Below, piece after piece: positions 1-8,293 of a stretch of 64,000 bases of DNA. How positions within the stretch are numbered: the stretch's first letter is position 1; the number at the start of each line of letters is the position of its first letter. Under the pieces are notes generated by a model. The model ran no database searches and had not been told where the DNA came from. It saw only the letters and a list, made by a program, of their open reading frames with translations. Both the position numbers and the translations under genes were made by a program. This stretch comes from Tardiphaga sp. GTDB taxonomy: Bacteria; Pseudomonadota; Alphaproteobacteria; Rhizobiales; Xanthobacteraceae. The stretch spans positions 18,470 to 82,469 of the forward strand of contig JASBVG010000073.1 in the NCBI GenBank assembly GCA_030147505.1, read 5' to 3'.

Positions 1-405
1 CGGCAGCACCTCGAACAGCTTTACCGCCACGGGATGGCGCACGAATTTCGCCACCGCAGGAGTCGAGCGCACGATATAGGGCGCATTGATCGCGGCGATA
101 TGCGGCACGCGCGAGCCGAGCTCGGCGGCCTGGATGAAGCCCATATCGAGCGCGCCTGTCTGCAACTGCTGCATCATCGCTGCTTCGTTGCCGAGCTGGC
201 CGGAGTGGAACACCGTCATGGTCAGACGGCCCTTGGTCTCTTCCTTCAGTCTGTCGGCAAGTTTTAGCGCGGCTTTATTCCAGGAATGACCGTTCGGCGT
301 GATGAGGCCGAGGCGCATTTCCTTGGCCTGTGCGAGCGACAATGACGGAGCGAACACGGATGCAGCTGCGGAGGCTGCGAGGAAGCGACGGCGTGAGATG
401 GTCAT
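1..405 (-). CDS. dctP: TRAP transporter substrate-binding protein DctP (partial)
   Basis: Reading the minus strand from an ATG at 405 gives about 135 residues that run off the left edge, so the C-terminus is missing. The N-terminus has a twin-arginine stretch (SRRRFLAAS) and a hydrophobic Ala-rich segment ending in AQA, so export to the periplasm, possibly by Tat, is likely. The mature part (MRLGLITPNGHSWNKAA, then a region with QLQTGALDMG) matches the DctP/SBP_bac_7 family, which delivers a ligand to the DctQM permease. It is the third gene of the dctQ-dctM-dctP operon, 25 nt after dctM. The ligand cannot be read from the fragment; an organic acid is usual for the family. Confidence 0.8.
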   Translation of the reverse strand, partial: MTISRRRFLAASAAASVFAPSLSLAQAKEMRLGLITPNGHSWNKAALKLADRLKEETKGRLTMTVFHSGQLGNEAAMMQQLQTGALDMGFIQAAELGSRVPHIAAINAPYIVRSTPAVAKFVRHPVAVKLFEVLP

Positions 406-430
406 GACGAATGCTCCTTGGCGATATGAA

Positions 431-1696
431 TTATTTGATGAGGGCGAGAGACAGCGACGGATAGAGCGAGAGCAGGATCAGAAGGATGCAGGAGATGAAG
501 AAGAACGGCAGCGTCACCATGAACATCTTGCCCGGCTTGGCACCGGTGACGGCAGCGGCGACGAAGAAGCAGAGCCCGACCGGCGGCGACAGCAGGCCGA
601 GCACGAGATTGATGACGACGACGACACCGAACTGACGGGGATCGATGTGATAGATCTCGGTGGCGACCGGCAGCAGGATCGGCACCGTCATGATCAGGCC
701 GGGCACGCCGTCGATCACCGTGCCGATGACCAGTAGGATGATGTTACAGAGCAGCATGAAGCTGATCGGATCCTTGGCCACCGTCTGGATCCAGGCCGCG
801 GTTTCCTGGGGCACCTTGCCGAAGATGAGTACCCACGAAAACACGGCAGCGGCAGCGACGAGAAACAGCACGATGGCCGAATAGATGCCCGAACGCAGCA
901 TCATCTGCGGCAGCTGCGACCACTGGAATTCCCGCGTCCAGTATTTGCCGATCAACGCCGACGCGACGGCGCCGACCGCAGCGGACTCGGTGGCATTGGC
1001 AAGGCCGGAGAGAATCGAACCGACGATCACGATCGGGATCAGCAGCGTCGGGCAGGTGCGCAGGATGGTCATCACGCGCTGCTTCGGCGTCTGATATTCG
1101 GCCCGCGGATAGTTGTAGATGTAGCCCATAACGGCGATGACGACGCAGAACATCACGGTCAAAATCACGCCCGGAATGATGCCGGCGATCAGCATGTCGC
1201 TGACCGAGACCTGCGCCAGCACGCTGTAGACGACGAACATCACCGAGGGCGGAATGATCGGGCCGAGCATGCCGCCATAGGCGGTGAGGCCCGCTGCGAA
1301 GGTCTTGTCGTAACCTTTCTTCTCCATCTCCGGCACCATGATCTGCGCCATGATGGCCACCTGCGCGGTGGCCGAACCGAGAATGGACGATATGAACATG
1401 TTGGCGAGGACGTTGACGTAAGCGAGACCGCCGCGCAGCGAGCCGATGAAGGCCATCGCCATATCGACGATGCGCTGGGTGATGCCGCCGCCATTCATGA
1501 TCTCGCCGATCAGAATGAACAACGGGATTGCGATCAGGCCGTAACTATCCACACCGCCGAACAGCTGTAGTGGATAGGACTGGAACAGAATCGGATTGCC
1601 GGACGCCATGATGTAGACGAAGCCGGCGAGGCACAGGCAGAGGCCGATCGGCACGCCGACCAGCATGATGATCATGAAAGCCGCAGAGGTGATCAT
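431..1696 (-). CDS. dctM: TRAP transporter large permease DctM
   Basis: This 421-aa very hydrophobic protein has about 12 predicted membrane segments and the family's typical length. It carries GPIIPPSVMF, the conserved loop of the DctM / IT superfamily large permease. DctM forms the Na+-driven transport channel together with the small subunit DctQ and takes substrate from the periplasmic DctP. The start lies 1 nt beyond the dctQ stop, so translational coupling is likely. The divergent GntR regulator across the intergenic region probably controls the operon. Confidence 0.93.
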   Translation of the reverse strand: MITSAAFMIIMLVGVPIGLCLCLAGFVYIMASGNPILFQSYPLQLFGGVDSYGLIAIPLFILIGEIMNGGGITQRIVDMAMAFIGSLRGGLAYVNVLANMFISSILGSATAQVAIMAQIMVPEMEKKGYDKTFAAGLTAYGGMLGPIIPPSVMFVVYSVLAQVSVSDMLIAGIIPGVILTVMFCVVIAVMGYIYNYPRAEYQTPKQRVMTILRTCPTLLIPIVIVGSILSGLANATESAAVGAVASALIGKYWTREFQWSQLPQMMLRSGIYSAIVLFLVAAAAVFSWVLIFGKVPQETAAWIQTVAKDPISFMLLCNIILLVIGTVIDGVPGLIMTVPILLPVATEIYHIDPRQFGVVVVINLVLGLLSPPVGLCFFVAAAVTGAKPGKMFMVTLPFFFISCILLILLSLYPSLSLALIK

Positions 1697-1697
1697 C

Positions 1698-2321
1698 TCA
1701 GTTCACCCCGTCGAGTTCGGACAGCGTGAAGCCCTTTGGCGCGATGCGAGGCACGATACCGATGTCTTCGAGCAGATTGGCGATGCCATGGATGGTCATC
1801 GACACCGCGAAGATGGGCAGCGTGAGATACAGAACCCAGGTCGGCCAGTTCAGCGTCTGGGTGCGCTCTGTGTAGAGGAAGTTAAAGGTCTGGCCGGCGA
1901 ACTTCTTCGCATCGAAGCCGGCGCTGATGATGCCGATCGGGTCCATCCAGAGCACGCAAGTGATCATCAGCCCCACACCAAACACGATCACCATGCCGGT
2001 GGCGACCAGCTTGAACAGCTTCTGGCTTTTTGCCGACAGCCGCTCGGTCATCATGGTGACCGCGAAATCGAGCCGCAGCCGCGTCATTGCGGAGGCGCCG
2101 ATGAAGGTGAGCCACACCACCGAATAGACTGCGGATTCGTCGATCCAGTAGATCGGAAACTGGGCGTAACGGGTGACGACATTCACCAGGATCAGCGCCG
2201 TCAGCAGATACATGAGCCCCATGATCGCCAGCCGTTCGAAGGCGAGCAGGCCACGGGAGGCCGTCATCACCAAATGGCTGATCCCAACCTCCGAGGCCGG
2301 CGAGATTGTCTGATCACTCAT
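1698..2321 (-). CDS. dctQ: TRAP transporter small permease DctQ
   Basis: This 207-aa protein has four hydrophobic segments (about residues 25-50, 60-80, 105-125 and 160-180), the DctQ fold. The WIDESAVYSVVWLTF stretch after the second helix matches the conserved DE-containing segment of the family. DctQ binds and stabilises the large permease in the inner membrane. It is the first gene of the operon; the promoter must lie in the roughly 170 bp shared with the divergent gntR gene. Confidence 0.9.
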   Translation of the reverse strand: MSDQTISPASEVGISHLVMTASRGLLAFERLAIMGLMYLLTALILVNVVTRYAQFPIYWIDESAVYSVVWLTFIGASAMTRLRLDFAVTMMTERLSAKSQKLFKLVATGMVIVFGVGLMITCVLWMDPIGIISAGFDAKKFAGQTFNFLYTERTQTLNWPTWVLYLTLPIFAVSMTIHGIANLLEDIGIVPRIAPKGFTLSELDGVN

Positions 2322-2367
2322 GAATGCTTCCCCCGCATGTCACAAAAGTGAGGTGATTTCGCGAATC

Positions 2368-2380
2368 GTATAATTTATAC
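2368..2380. promoter_or_regulatory. candidate GntR/FCD operator palindrome
   Basis: The sequence GTATAA-T-TTATAC is a perfect 13-bp palindrome in the spacer between dctQ and gntR. FCD-type GntR regulators commonly bind short AT-rich palindromes of the GTATAC type next to their own gene. Position and symmetry suggest an operator shared by the two divergent units; binding is inferred. Confidence 0.4.
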
Positions 2381-2493
2381 ATTTTGCGAGTCAAATGATT
2401 GTCTGCACAAATGCACGGCTTGAAGCATTTTTGTGCAGCAGCGAAGAGACCAGCAGATCGGCGGGCTCGCCGAGAAAAAGGTTAGATATATCA

Positions 2494-3171
2494 ATGAGCG
2501 AACCGCTGAAGCACCGCACGCTTTCGGCCATGATCACGGACCAGCTTCGACAGGCGATCCTCAATGGAACCTATCCGGCCGGCTCGCAGCTGCGCCAGGA
2601 CGCGCTCGGCGAGGCTTACGGAGTGAGCCGGATTCCGGTCCGTGAGGCGCTATTCCAACTTGAGGCCGAGGGGCTGGTGCGAATCGTGCCGCAGAAAGGC
2701 GCCATCGTCTCGGAACTGTCGCTCGACGAGATCAATGACGTGTTCGATCTGCGCATGCTGCTGGAGCCGCGCATGCTCCAGCAATCGGCCCTGCATTTTT
2801 CGGCGGACGACTTCGCCCTGCTGGACGGCATTCAAAAGCGCTTCGAGGCGGCGATCGCAGCCGGCAATCGCAGCGAATGGGGACAGATCAACGCCGAATT
2901 TCACATGGCGATGTATGTGAATGCGCGGCAGCCGCGCACCCAGAGCATCGTGATGGCATTGTTGCAGACGAGCGATCGCTATACGCGGATGCAGCTCTCG
3001 ACCGTCGAAGCCATGGGCATCGCGGAGAAGGAGCATGCGCAACTGATTGCGCTATGTCGTGAGAGCCGCATTGAGGAAGCTTCACACTTCCTCAAGCAGC
3101 ATATCGAGGCGGTGCGCAGCGATCTGCTGCGCGTGGTCGGCCGCACCATCGAGACGAGTGGCGCGGCCTGA
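2494..3171 (+). CDS. GntR family transcriptional regulator (FCD domain)
   Basis: The ORF is open from 2395, but I place the start at the ATG giving MSEPLKHRTLSAM because the family homology begins there (225 aa). Residues about 10-75 form the GntR winged helix, with SRIPVREALFQLEAEGLV as the recognition region. The rest is an all-helical FCD ligand-binding domain containing the metal-ligand-like pattern (D in FDLRMLLEP, H in EFHMAMY, later H residues). It is divergent from the TRAP operon and is the obvious candidate to repress it until the transported acid or a derivative binds. The inducer is unknown. Confidence 0.88.
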   Translation: MSEPLKHRTLSAMITDQLRQAILNGTYPAGSQLRQDALGEAYGVSRIPVREALFQLEAEGLVRIVPQKGAIVSELSLDEINDVFDLRMLLEPRMLQQSALHFSADDFALLDGIQKRFEAAIAAGNRSEWGQINAEFHMAMYVNARQPRTQSIVMALLQTSDRYTRMQLSTVEAMGIAEKEHAQLIALCRESRIEEASHFLKQHIEAVRSDLLRVVGRTIETSGAA

Positions 3172-3177
3172 CGTCGT

Positions 3178-4356
3178 TTACGCCAATTCCTGTTCGACAA
3201 GGCTGGCGAAATAGCTGGCACCGATGGGCAACAGGTCGTCGTTGAAGTCGTAGCCGGGATTGTGCACGGGCACACCGCCCTTGTCCGCGCCGCGCTGGCC
3301 GAACAGCAGATAGGCGCCGCGGTTCTTCTCCAGCATGAAGGCGAAATCCTCGCCGGCAAGGATCGGATTGCCTTCGCGCAGAACCTCTTTCACGCCCGGC
3401 ACGACGGCAGCCGCCTGCGCGGCGCGCGCGGCCTCGTCTGCCGTATTGATGGTGGGCGGATAAGCACGCTTGTAGTCGAGCTCGGCGCTCCCACCATAGG
3501 CTTCCGCCGTCGATTTGACGGTGCGCTTGAACAGCTCCTCGACGCGGTCGCGCACTTCCGGCTTCAGCGTGCGCACCGAGCCGCGCAGCTCCACCGTTTC
3601 CGGAATCACGATATTCGACGTGCCGCCATGGATCTGGCCGATCGAGATGATCGCCGATTCCAGCGCGTCGATCTGGCGCGACGGGATCGCGTTGAGCGCA
3701 TTGATCACCTGCGCCGCCATCGCCACCGTATCGATGCCCTGCTGCGGATGCGCGCCATGGGCAGAGCGGCCGCGTAGCGTCAGCGTGAAATAATCGATCG
3801 CCGCCAGCGCCGTGCCTGTCAGCGCCTTCACCGTGCCGAGCGGCATGTCGGGGCTGTTGTGGATGCCGTAGATGGAATCGCAGGGGAAGCGTTCGAACAA
3901 CCCGTCATCCATCATCGCCTTGGCGCCGGCGAGACCTTCTTCCGCGGGCTGGAAGATCAGATGCACGGTGCCAGCAAAGTTACGCGTCTCCGCGAGATAT
4001 TTTGCGGCGCCCAGCAGCATCGTGGTGTGGCCGTCATGGCCGCAGGCATGCATGCGGCCGGGATTTTGCGAGCGATGCGCGAAGTCATTGCCTTCTTCCA
4101 TGGGCAGCGCGTCCATATCGGCGCGCAGGCCGATGGCGCGGTTGCTGCCGGCGGCCTGATGGCGGCCACGAATGACGCCGACCAGGCCGGTCTTGCCAAA
4201 ACCGCGATGCACCTCGATGCCCCATTCGGCGAGGCGCTTCGCGACGATCTCGCTGGTGCGCTCTTCCTCAAAGCCGATTTCGGGATGCGCGTGAAAATCA
4301 CGGCGCCATTCGGTCATTTCGGGATGCAGTTCATCGAGGCGGGTGCGCGGGCTCAT
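3178..4356 (-). CDS. M20 family amidohydrolase (hippurate / N-acyl amino acid hydrolase type)
   Basis: The ORF is open to 4599, but M20 homology begins at MSPRTRLDELHPEM, so I use that ATG (392 aa, normal for the family). Metal-site motifs are present: GRMHACGHDGHT (His/Asp ligands), QPAEEGLAGAKAM (catalytic Glu pair) and the C-terminal LAGEDFAFML with nearby His. The central lid domain is intact. It should hydrolyse an amide bond of an N-acylated amino acid or similar compound in the cytoplasm. It converges on the GntR gene, and a link to the TRAP transporter is possible but not shown. The true substrate cannot be told from sequence. Confidence 0.9.
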   Translation of the reverse strand: MSPRTRLDELHPEMTEWRRDFHAHPEIGFEEERTSEIVAKRLAEWGIEVHRGFGKTGLVGVIRGRHQAAGSNRAIGLRADMDALPMEEGNDFAHRSQNPGRMHACGHDGHTTMLLGAAKYLAETRNFAGTVHLIFQPAEEGLAGAKAMMDDGLFERFPCDSIYGIHNSPDMPLGTVKALTGTALAAIDYFTLTLRGRSAHGAHPQQGIDTVAMAAQVINALNAIPSRQIDALESAIISIGQIHGGTSNIVIPETVELRGSVRTLKPEVRDRVEELFKRTVKSTAEAYGGSAELDYKRAYPPTINTADEAARAAQAAAVVPGVKEVLREGNPILAGEDFAFMLEKNRGAYLLFGQRGADKGGVPVHNPGYDFNDDLLPIGASYFASLVEQELA

Positions 4357-4435
4357 GAGGGTCTCACTCGTGTTCGGAATTGAAGCGGCGCGATGCTGCC
4401 TCAATCTCACCCGCAAGTCCAAGCGCAAAGCTGCG

Positions 4436-5872
4436 TCATTCTGACGAAAATCCGAACGGCACGCTGAGCGTCCTGAAATCGTCGGGTAGGAGTTCACGAC
4501 CGATGGGAAGTGCAGAGCGTGCGGTACAACGTGGACGATGGCAAACGCGGCAGGCAACTCCCACCGGCGTCGGCACGTCCGCGCGCGCACCGGCGCCATC
4601 GCGCGTGTAGATCAGCTGCCCCGCATGTTCCGCGGCACAGCCGACAGCAATAGCGCGCTCGATGCGCTGAGCGCCGAACGAGCCGCCACCCGCCGTCACC
4701 GTGCGCGCGATGGAGAAGAAGCGTTGGCCATCAGGCAATTCCAGCCACTGTGTCACGAGTTCACGCGGCGTGCGGAAGACATTATGCACGGACCACAGCG
4801 GACAGGCGCCACCATGTTTGGCGAATGGGAAACCGGCGCCGTCGAGCAGTTTCGAGACGTTGCCGGCGGGATCGACGCGAATGAGGAAGAACGGCACCTT
4901 CTCGGCACCCGGCCGCTGCAGTGTGGTGATGCGATGAGCGCATTGCTCAAAACTCACGCCGAACTGGCGCGCCAGCGCTTCGAGATCGTAGCGGCGCGTT
5001 TCCGCCGCACGGGCGAAGGCGGCATAGGGCATCACGATTGCCGCGGCCGCATAGCCTGCCAGCGCGCGCCGCGCCAGCAACTCGGCGCTCTTGCTGGTAA
5101 ATTTGCTGTCTTCCAGCGCGACGCCGATCTCGTTGCCGAATTCGAGATAAGCGAGCTGCTGTGCCAGCTGGAAATTCAGGCTCGCGGTGTCGAGTGAATC
5201 CTCCAGCAGCAATTGCCGACGATGCAGATCGAGACGCCGCACCGAGCCAAGCATGACGTCTGGCGGCATGTAGCGCACCTGCAGTCTGTGCCGTGTCTTC
5301 AGCCGCTCGATGAATCCACTCGCGCCTGACGTCGCCTGCGCAAGGCGCTCAGCCGCATCGTCGATCGCTGCGAAGTTGTTTTTGCGAGCCGCCAGAAAAC
5401 GACGCACTTCTGCAACGGGATCATTGGCATCATAACCGCCGCCCTCCTCTGCCCCGCCGCCAGCCGACGCAGGCCCGCGACGCTCGGCGAGGGCGAGCTG
5501 CTCCTCGCGATAGGCCGTGTAGAGCCGCAAGAACGCTTCGGCCATGCCGGGATAGCTGACAGCGAGATCGCTGATCTCGAGCGAGGGAATGTCGATGTCC
5601 GAAAACATCGGCTCCTTGAGGATCGACTGCAGCCGGGCCGTCGAGTCCGCTCCGCCGTCACCGGCGAGATCGGCGAGATCAATCGTGTATGTCCGCGCGA
5701 GGCGCAGCAGCATTTCGGCGGTCATCGGTCGCTGATTACGTTCCAGCAGTGCCACATAAGGCGCTGAAATCTCCAGATCCGCTGCCATATCGGCTTGGGT
5801 CAGGCCAAGGTCGCGCCGCAGCCGCCGCAAACGCGGCCCGATGAAGACAGATCGACCTCCCGATGACGCCAT
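4436..5872 (-). CDS. XRE/RamB-ScfR-like regulator with ImmA/IrrE-type domain
   Basis: This 478-aa protein starts with a Cro/CI helix-turn-helix (about residues 10-65, LGLTQADMAADLEISAPYV). A long DUF955 (ImmA/IrrE-like) plus C-terminal short-chain-fatty-acid-regulator region follows, including QLAYLEFGNEIG and a Cys-containing end (GACPLWSVHNVF; VACRVCHRPRC). RamB of actinobacteria and similar proteins of alphaproteobacteria with this architecture control glyoxylate-cycle or propionate genes. It is divergent from aceA, so control of aceA and of itself is the natural inference. An RBS-like AGG precedes the ATG. Activator versus repressor cannot be decided. Confidence 0.85.
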   Translation of the reverse strand: MASSGGRSVFIGPRLRRLRRDLGLTQADMAADLEISAPYVALLERNQRPMTAEMLLRLARTYTIDLADLAGDGGADSTARLQSILKEPMFSDIDIPSLEISDLAVSYPGMAEAFLRLYTAYREEQLALAERRGPASAGGGAEEGGGYDANDPVAEVRRFLAARKNNFAAIDDAAERLAQATSGASGFIERLKTRHRLQVRYMPPDVMLGSVRRLDLHRRQLLLEDSLDTASLNFQLAQQLAYLEFGNEIGVALEDSKFTSKSAELLARRALAGYAAAAIVMPYAAFARAAETRRYDLEALARQFGVSFEQCAHRITTLQRPGAEKVPFFLIRVDPAGNVSKLLDGAGFPFAKHGGACPLWSVHNVFRTPRELVTQWLELPDGQRFFSIARTVTAGGGSFGAQRIERAIAVGCAAEHAGQLIYTRDGAGARADVPTPVGVACRVCHRPRCTARSALPIGRELLPDDFRTLSVPFGFSSE

Positions 5873-5899
5873 ATCGCTACCTGAACACCGCTGTTATTG

Positions 5900-5928
5900 T
5901 TTACAACCTTACACGTCGGATTTGTAAA
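5900..5928. promoter_or_regulatory. candidate operator between regulator and aceA
   Basis: TTTACAA and its exact reverse complement TTGTAAA lie with centres 22 bp apart, about two helical turns, in the 150-bp spacer between the RamB-like gene and aceA. A dimeric or tetrameric XRE regulator could bind it. This is inference from symmetry and position only. Confidence 0.4.
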
Positions 5929-6022
5929 GTATGACAAGTTAGCTGCGTTCCGTCTAGTTCTCGCTGATCCCGCGCTTACAACCGACGTTAGACATTCGTC
6001 GAGAACAAGAGGGAACGGCACC

Positions 6023-7660
6023 ATGAACTTCCAGCCACGCGGCATCAGCGACCAGATCATCCGGGGCCCCGGCTCCTATGCGAGCGAGGTCGAGGCGGCG
6101 GCAGCACTGCTCAAGACCCAGCCGACCTGGAACGGCGTCGGCGCAGAAGCTGTCGCCCGTATGCGCCTGCAGAACCGCTTCAAGACCGGCCTCGACATTG
6201 CGCGCTTCACCGCAGCGCAGATGCGCGCCGACATGGCTCGCTACGACAATGACGCCACCAAATACACCCAGTCGCTCGGCTGCTGGCACGGCTTCATCGC
6301 TCAGCAGAAGCTGATCTCCGTCAAGAAGCACTTCGGCACCACCGACCGCACCTACCTCTATCTCTCGGGCTGGATGATCGCAGCCCTGCGCTCGGAATTC
6401 GGCCCGCTGCCGGACCAGTCGATGCACGAGAAGACCTCGGTCCCTGCCCTGATCGAAGAGCTCTACACCTTCCTGCGTCAGGCGGACTCCCGTGAACTCA
6501 ACGACACCTTCCGCGCTATCGACGCCGCCCGCAAGGCCGGCGACAAGGCGAAGGAAGAAGAACTGATCGCCAAGGTCGATAACTTCCAGACCCATGTCGT
6601 CCCGGTCATCGCCGACATCGATGCCGGCTTTGGCAACGCGGAAGCGACCTATCTGCTCGCCAAGAAGATGATCGAAGCCGGTGCCTGCGCGCTGCAGATC
6701 GAGAACCAGGTCTCGGACGAGAAGCAGTGCGGCCATCAGGACGGCAAGGTTACCGTGCCGCATGAGGTCTTCCTGGCGAAGATCCGCGCCTGCCGCCACG
6801 CCTTCCTCGAACTGGGCGTCGAAGACGGCATCGTCGTCACCCGCACCGATTCGCTCGGCGCTGGCCTGACCCAGCAGATCGCCGTCAGCCACAAGCCCGG
6901 CGATCTCGGCGACCAGTACAACAGCTTTCTGGATTGCGAGGAAGTCGATGCGTCCAACGTCGGCAACGGCGATGTCGTCATCACCCGCAACGGCAAGCTG
7001 ATGCGCCCGAAGCGCCTGCCGAGCAATCTCTACCAGTTCCGCCCCGGCACCGGTGAGGATCGCGTCGTGCTCGACTGCATCACCTCGCTGCAAAATGGTT
7101 CGGACCTGCTCTGGATTGAGACCGAACGTCCGAATGTCGAGCAGATCGCCAAGATGGTCGATCGCATCCGCGAGGTCGTGCCGAACGCGAAGCTGGCCTA
7201 CAACAATTCGCCGTCCTTCAACTGGACGCTGAACTTCCGCTGGCAGGTGTTCGACGAGATGAAGGCGGCCGGCAAGGATGTCAGCAAATACAACCGCGCC
7301 GAACTGATGAAGGCCGAGTATGACGACACCGAACTGGCGAAGCAGGCCGACGAGCTGATCCGTACCTTCCAGGCGGATTCGGCCAAGCGCGCCGGCATCT
7401 TCCACCACCTGATCACGCTGCCGACCTATCACACCGCCGCGCTGTCCACCGACAATCTCGCTAAGGAGTATTTCGGCGAGCAGGGCATGCTCGGCTACGT
7501 CAAGGGCGTCCAGCGCCAGGAGATCCGCCAGGGCATCGCCTGCGTCAGGCACCAGAACATGGCCGGCTCCGACATCGGCGACGAGCACAAGGAATACTTC
7601 GCTGGCGCCGCAGCGCTGAAGGCCGGCGGCGAACACAACACGATGAACCAGTTCGGCTAA
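6023..7660 (+). CDS. aceA: isocitrate lyase
   Basis: AceA cleaves isocitrate to glyoxylate and succinate, the first step of the glyoxylate bypass used for growth on acetate or fatty acids. The ORF is open from 5897; I choose the ATG giving MNFQPRGISDQI, which has AGAGGGAA about 9 nt upstream (545 aa). The active-site loop KQCGHQDGK carries the catalytic Cys, as in the long (about 530-aa) Pseudomonas-type enzymes rather than the KKCGH short form. Mg-binding stretches such as PVIADIDAGFGN and WIETERPN are present. It is monocistronic, followed by a strong terminator, with the likely regulator divergent upstream. Malate synthase is not in this window. Confidence 0.97.
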   Translation: MNFQPRGISDQIIRGPGSYASEVEAAAALLKTQPTWNGVGAEAVARMRLQNRFKTGLDIARFTAAQMRADMARYDNDATKYTQSLGCWHGFIAQQKLISVKKHFGTTDRTYLYLSGWMIAALRSEFGPLPDQSMHEKTSVPALIEELYTFLRQADSRELNDTFRAIDAARKAGDKAKEEELIAKVDNFQTHVVPVIADIDAGFGNAEATYLLAKKMIEAGACALQIENQVSDEKQCGHQDGKVTVPHEVFLAKIRACRHAFLELGVEDGIVVTRTDSLGAGLTQQIAVSHKPGDLGDQYNSFLDCEEVDASNVGNGDVVITRNGKLMRPKRLPSNLYQFRPGTGEDRVVLDCITSLQNGSDLLWIETERPNVEQIAKMVDRIREVVPNAKLAYNNSPSFNWTLNFRWQVFDEMKAAGKDVSKYNRAELMKAEYDDTELAKQADELIRTFQADSAKRAGIFHHLITLPTYHTAALSTDNLAKEYFGEQGMLGYVKGVQRQEIRQGIACVRHQNMAGSDIGDEHKEYFAGAAALKAGGEHNTMNQFG

Positions 7661-7671
7661 GGCCGGACACG

Positions 7672-7711
7672 ACGCCCCGAAGCCCGGTCGGACTTCGGGG
7701 CGTACTTTTTT
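7672..7711 (+). terminator. rho-independent terminator of aceA
   Basis: A perfect 11-bp stem (ACGCCCCGAAG / CTTCGGGGCGT) with a 10-nt loop is followed by AC and six T residues, 12 nt after the aceA stop. Confidence 0.88.
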
Positions 7712-7968
7712 GGGATCGAACATTGCTCGCGCGCAAGCTGACTCGCAGCCGAGATGGCATTACCGGAAGGACGGTGTAGCCGGCCCGCAATGCAACGCCG
7801 GCTTCGGGCCGACGGCATTTACCTGGTCGGCTAAATCAGGCGAACATCTGCGCCGTTAACGGTATTCCCGCACGCGAATTTAATTGCGGCGTCCTGCCGC
7901 AAGTGATTGAATCTTCGGCAACTCGACTCAAGTATTACTGGAGATGCTTCGCCAGCGAGGTCACTGCC
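7712..7968. other. gene-free spacer
   Basis: No supported gene, tRNA or strong repeat is visible between the aceA terminator and the small ORF. The promoter of the small ORF would have to lie here. Confidence 0.5.
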
Positions 7969-8127
7969 ATGCTTGCCGAGAAGTTTTTTCTGGTGCTCGA
8001 GACAATCAGAAGTCACATCTCCGATGATAAGCCGTCCGGTGGCAGATCACCTCAGGTCGTGACCGATGCCGAACCGCAGATCCCGGTCAAACCGCCAAGC
8101 GAAAAGCAAATCAAGTCCGCAAACTAA
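7969..8127 (+). CDS. small hypothetical protein (52 aa)
   Basis: The product begins MLAEKFFLVLETIRSH and ends in a polar Pro-rich tail (PQIPVKPPSEK). An AGCGAGG ribosome site sits 8 nt before the ATG. The opening and the VPVK/IPVK-P pattern resemble a small conserved ORF I associate with Bradyrhizobium genomes. The nested ORF with an earlier start at 7903 has no RBS. There is no recognised domain; function is unknown and even expression is uncertain. Confidence 0.5.
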   Translation: MLAEKFFLVLETIRSHISDDKPSGGRSPQVVTDAEPQIPVKPPSEKQIKSAN

Positions 8128-8293
8128 GCAGCGTTTTGCCATTTCAAGGAGGTGCACGTTCGCGCCATTCGAACGCCCCTGAAGTGTGGCCGATCCCGAT
8201 CGATCCGGAATTGCCATCGCAATTTCCAGCATCATTCCATCGCCATCTCAGGCATGTCTTGCTATTGTCATAAAAAAATGATGCGCGCTTCCG

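Noticed and set aside
5954-7723. 589-aa minus-strand ORF opposite aceA
   Set aside because: It is an antisense shadow of a strongly biased high-GC gene; it has no domain and the aceA evidence is decisive.
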